Source: Chitinispirillaceae bacterium (GTDB lineage: Bacteria; Fibrobacterota; Chitinivibrionia; Chitinivibrionales; Chitinispirillaceae). From it: a stretch of DNA of 58,726 nt. The DNA is taken from NCBI GenBank assembly GCA_016930275.1, contig JAFGHA010000126.1:1-58726 (forward strand), given 5' to 3'. The position numbers were made by a program, and so were the translations under genes. This document shows positions 55,631 through 58,726 of the stretch, piece by piece. Under the pieces are notes generated by a model. The model was given only the letters and a program-made list of their open reading frames with translations, did not search any database and was not told where the DNA came from. Every line of letters begins with the position of its first letter. Position 1 is the stretch's first letter.

Positions 55631-57175
55631 ATGATCCATCAAATCAATCCATCGCCGCTATTAAAGGGAGTAATCTGCAGCATCTCCGCAGGCATCCTTT
55701 TCCTTGCCGGATGCAACGGCAACAATATCACCGATACCTCTGATCAGAAAAAATCAGAATCCGGTGCAGTAAACGTCTCAGTTCACCTGGGAAAAATAGG
55801 TACACTTTCCAAACGATCGGTAATTGAAATGGATTATCTGGTCATTCAGATCAGAAATACGGAAACCGATTCGATCGTGGTTTCCGACACATCGGAACTA
55901 TCAGGCAATGAGGAAGCAATTATCGACAAATCATTTCCTGATCTCTCGGCTCCCGACAGTTTCATGCTCTCGGTAATAAGTATCGACATGAATGAAGAAA
56001 CAATTCACCGGGGATCAACCGGATTCGCCACCACACCCGACGATACCGTCGACGTATCACTCGACCTTGACGCGCTGTACTCGATGCTGCGGGCTTCCTT
56101 CAACGACATACCCGACAGCATCGACGAGGTGACACTCATGATTGACGGCCTCGACACGCTCGATTCATCATTCACCACCGGCACCCGTGAAAGAATCGTT
56201 TTCGAGTATGATTATCTCGATGCTGATGCGGAAGGTATCGAATATGATCTTTCCCTACGGGCGAGCGGCAGTTTCTGCGGAAACGATACGGTACTGTATG
56301 CCGCGGATACGACGATTGTCGCGATTTCGGGTGTGGATACCAATTTTCGGATTGTGCTTACATGGGTCGGACCGGATATTCCCCATGGAGCGGCGGAGTT
56401 TACCGTAACAATAGGCTCGATAGGTACAACATCCATTAACACGGAATTCGAGTCGATACCGGGTGTGATTCCCGTTAACGGACTGACCGCCTATTTTCCT
56501 TTTAACGGTAATGCCGATGACGCGAGTGGAAACGGAATCGACGGCACGGTTCACGGAGCGAATTTGACGAGTGACCGGTTCGGGAGAAGTAATGCAGCTT
56601 ATTCATTTAACGGGACGTCTGATTATATTGATCTTGGCACTGAAAATCCTGTGACGGGAAATCATTTTTCATTATCAATGTGGATTCATTTTACTGACAC
56701 GGTAGCTACATATATAGCAAATGAATGGTATGGTTCCACGGTCCTTATGAAAGGTAACCAAGCGGGAATTAGCGGATCCTACGGAGTAAATATTAGCAAT
56801 TATGTCCAAGGAGAACCAATAACTTTTAAGAATGCGGCGGCTTGGGTACATGTAAATCCCAACAATGAAACCACCAGTTATTCTGCGGGATCTTCCAAAG
56901 GCATCTTTTCAGCACATCAATGGTATCACGTTGTCTGCACACTTAATAATAATGTACTAAAGATGTTCATCGACGGTGAACTCGCATCGAGTTCTTCCGT
57001 AAACGGACAAATAGTGAGTTCAGACCTTCCCCTTGCAATCGGCAGAAAAGGTACAACTCTCAACGCGGATCATTTCTTCAAAGGAAGTATAGATGACATT
57101 CGAATATATGACAAGGCAATTTCTGAAAACCAGGTAGTAACCCTCTACCACGAAAACGGCTGGACCGGTAACTGA
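55631..57175 (+). CDS. tandem lipoprotein 2: shared N-domain plus LamG-like domain
   Basis: 514 residues; lipobox LAGC (Cys28). Residues about 45-275 are the shared domain (VHLGKIGTLSKRSVIEMDYLV, DVSLDLDALYSMLRASF, WVGPDIPHGAAEFTV), with long stretches nearly identical in DNA to the preceding gene. Residues about 283-512 form a laminin-G/concanavalin-like fold (LTAYFPFNGNADDASGNGIDGT, AAYSFNGTSDYIDLG, SIDDIRIYDKAISENQVVTLY). The LamG part is more A+T-rich than the front half. LamG modules usually bind carbohydrates. It starts 76 bases after the previous stop and 30 bases before the next start. Confidence 0.85.
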   Translation: MIHQINPSPLLKGVICSISAGILFLAGCNGNNITDTSDQKKSESGAVNVSVHLGKIGTLSKRSVIEMDYLVIQIRNTETDSIVVSDTSELSGNEEAIIDKSFPDLSAPDSFMLSVISIDMNEETIHRGSTGFATTPDDTVDVSLDLDALYSMLRASFNDIPDSIDEVTLMIDGLDTLDSSFTTGTRERIVFEYDYLDADAEGIEYDLSLRASGSFCGNDTVLYAADTTIVAISGVDTNFRIVLTWVGPDIPHGAAEFTVTIGSIGTTSINTEFESIPGVIPVNGLTAYFPFNGNADDASGNGIDGTVHGANLTSDRFGRSNAAYSFNGTSDYIDLGTENPVTGNHFSLSMWIHFTDTVATYIANEWYGSTVLMKGNQAGISGSYGVNISNYVQGEPITFKNAAAWVHVNPNNETTSYSAGSSKGIFSAHQWYHVVCTLNNNVLKMFIDGELASSSSVNGQIVSSDLPLAIGRKGTTLNADHFFKGSIDDIRIYDKAISENQVVTLYHENGWTGN

Positions 57176-57205
57176 TCCGCTTATCTCTTAAAAAAAGGAT
57201 TCACC

Positions 57206-58726
57206 ATGAAAAGTAACATACAAACACCAGACCGCCGCGTAGTGTCTGCCATTTTGATACTGTTTATTTCGCTGCTTACAGCAATGATGAACTGCAACAA
57301 CCTCACCCCGAACGGTTCCACCGACCTGCACGCCGAAACCGGCACCGCCCAGATAAACATTGACATAGGCGCCATCGGCACCATAGCGAAAAAGAAGACA
57401 ATCGAACTCGAACGACTCATCTTCACTCTCAGCTGTTCCGATGAGGATACCATCCGTGACACCATCGATATCAGCGGCAGCGGCGGCAACAACGTGCAGA
57501 AAACCATCGGCGACCTTGCCGCGCCGAAACAATGGCGACTCTCCGCCATCACCCTCGATGAACAAGACAGCTGTATTCACGCGGGCTCAACCACCTTTAC
57601 CACCGAACCAGCCGATACCATCGACGTTTCGCTTGAACTCGATGCCCGTTTCTCCATGCTGCGTGTTTCCTTCAACGGCATTCCCGACAGCGCGACCACA
57701 CTGTCGATCGACGTTGACGCAGGCGATTTTTCATCCGATTCGACATTCGAGGCAACCAGCCGTGACACGGTGGTGCTCACCTATGACTATCTGACCGCAA
57801 CCGCCGAAGGTGACACGCACACCGTTTCCTTGAACGTGCGAGGAGTATACCATGGGATCAGTACCATACTCTATACGGCAGACACTACCCTGACCGTCAT
57901 TTCAGGCGAAGACCGAAACTATACGGTTACACTCACCTGGGTCGGTCCGTTCATCAATGAACCGCCGGTCTTCTCGACGGAAGAGACGGATATGACTGAC
58001 TCCATTTATGCCGGAACCGTCTACCGGGACACTGTTTCCTTTTCAGACCCGGATGGTGATGACGTGACACTGCTGTTCGGTGAACACCCCGACGGTATGA
58101 CTGTTGAGGACAGCATCATTCTCTGGACAACGGAACTCTCCGATACCGGGAATCATACCATTATACTGATCGCCCGCAACGGTAACGGCGGGTACGATAC
58201 GCTTGAATGGACGATTGAAGTGGTGCCACCACCGGTCAGTAATCATCCGCCGGTTTTCACTTCGTCAGCTTCAGATATGCTCTCTTCAGTATATGTCGAT
58301 TCAGACTATATCGATACAATTCATGCAACCGATAGTGATGGTGATGAAATCTCCTTTACACTTATAGGCGATGCCGAGGGATTAACCCTTGACGACACTA
58401 TCCTCACCTGGATGCCGACCGAAGACGATATCGGGACCTATAATATTTCGGCTATTGCTGATGACGGAAATGGAGGGACGGATACTCTTGAGTGGACGAT
58501 ACGGGTACGTTCTAACAGTACACCTGATTACCCGGAGATTCCATTCGATTCTATAATGACTGGTGAGATCAATCCCAGTGTCGATGTAGACCAGTACTGG
58601 TTTCAGGGTACAGCAGGAGATATTATAACTCTGCGAGTCGACCCTGATGGAGGAGGGAACTCGGCATATCCTGACAGCCGTATTCTGCTCATAAACCCTG
58701 ATGACAGTGTCCTTATCAATCAGAAT
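57206..58726 (+). CDS. tandem lipoprotein 3 (partial): shared N-domain plus Ig-like and PPC-like domains
   Basis: Open to the window edge with no stop; 507 residues seen, incomplete at the C-terminus. AAAGGA precedes the ATG. The signal ends at a possible lipid Cys30 (AMMNC, a weak lipobox). The shared domain (about 45-250) is recognisable (INIDIGAIGTIAKKKTIELERL, DVSLELDARFSMLRVSFNGIPDS). Two Ig/cadherin-like repeats follow (about 255-345 and 350-435), each opening with PPVF and ending in DTLEWTI. A PPC-like segment (about 445-507) has VDQYWFQGTAGDIITLRVDPDGGG. More modules may lie beyond the edge. Confidence 0.85.
   Translation, partial: MKSNIQTPDRRVVSAILILFISLLTAMMNCNNLTPNGSTDLHAETGTAQINIDIGAIGTIAKKKTIELERLIFTLSCSDEDTIRDTIDISGSGGNNVQKTIGDLAAPKQWRLSAITLDEQDSCIHAGSTTFTTEPADTIDVSLELDARFSMLRVSFNGIPDSATTLSIDVDAGDFSSDSTFEATSRDTVVLTYDYLTATAEGDTHTVSLNVRGVYHGISTILYTADTTLTVISGEDRNYTVTLTWVGPFINEPPVFSTEETDMTDSIYAGTVYRDTVSFSDPDGDDVTLLFGEHPDGMTVEDSIILWTTELSDTGNHTIILIARNGNGGYDTLEWTIEVVPPPVSNHPPVFTSSASDMLSSVYVDSDYIDTIHATDSDGDEISFTLIGDAEGLTLDDTILTWMPTEDDIGTYNISAIADDGNGGTDTLEWTIRVRSNSTPDYPEIPFDSIMTGEINPSVDVDQYWFQGTAGDIITLRVDPDGGGNSAYPDSRILLINPDDSVLINQN

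Noticed and set aside
1-58726. CRISPR array, insertion sequence, prophage or integration site
   Set aside because: No spaced direct repeats, transposase, integrase or terminal inverted repeats were seen; the tRNA at the left edge has no duplicated 3' end in the window that I could see.

Overview
The window (about 50 % G+C by eye) looks like a chromosomal segment of a diderm bacterium, most likely from the Fibrobacterota (Chitinispirillum/Chitinivibrio side). This is inferred from a TIGR02147-type regulator (a family best known as expanded in Fibrobacter), many Cys-anchored lipoproteins with carbohydrate-binding or Ig-like modules, PorV-like outer-membrane barrels and long TPR proteins. No phage, insertion sequence or CRISPR array was seen. 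There is one tRNA, Thr(CGU).

Layout. 1-5.9 kb (minus strand): tRNA-Thr and a complete sugar-type ABC importer operon (binding lipoprotein, two permeases, MalK/UgpC-like ATPase) that ends in a small lipoprotein and a secreted TPR protein. 6.2-9.3 kb: one large inner-membrane protein joining an ATP/ADP-translocase-like transporter, HEAT-like repeats and a cyclic-nucleotide-binding domain. 9.6-22.1 kb (minus strand): an apparent envelope-spanning energised system, read from a good sigma70-type promoter at 22.2 kb. Its order is beta-helix/OmpA protein, barrel-TPR fusion, 1227-residue TPR scaffold, ExbB/TolQ, ExbD without its proton-carrying Asp, ExbD with that Asp, L7/L12-like/TonB-like protein and, after a hairpin, a PorV-like barrel. 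Divergent from it (22.6-25.9 kb) is a secreted HExxH peptidase / six-repeat TolB-like propeller / outer-membrane barrel protein. Together these resemble a heavily remodelled Tol-Pal or Agl-Glt machine and are the best candidate for an undescribed system.

26-31 kb: an IspH-UbiA fusion, an ABC-2 exporter pair, a small membrane protein and a radical SAM protein. 31.3-38.6 kb: a GH3-family acyl-amido synthetase, a PAS histidine kinase with a degenerate receiver, and a more A+T-rich pair made of a B12-type radical SAM enzyme and a FeeM/LuxI-like acyltransferase, possibly a small-molecule locus. 38.6-47.3 kb: a YkgJ-type Cys-cluster protein, then the nucleotide genes carA-carB-pyrG-purF, with a strong intrinsic-terminator-like attenuator in the carA leader and hairpins after carB and pyrG.

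47.4-52 kb: a large secreted Ig-like protein, a metallophosphoesterase, a two-FHA protein and a single-pass membrane protein. 52.1-58.7 kb (plus strand): a near-consensus promoter, the TIGR02147 regulator, a Cna-B-like lipoprotein, and three tandem paralogous lipoproteins. The paralogues share an N-terminal domain but carry different C-terminal modules (CBM11-like; LamG-like; Ig/cadherin-like plus PPC-like). The last is cut by the window edge. This looks like a duplicating surface substrate-binding array.
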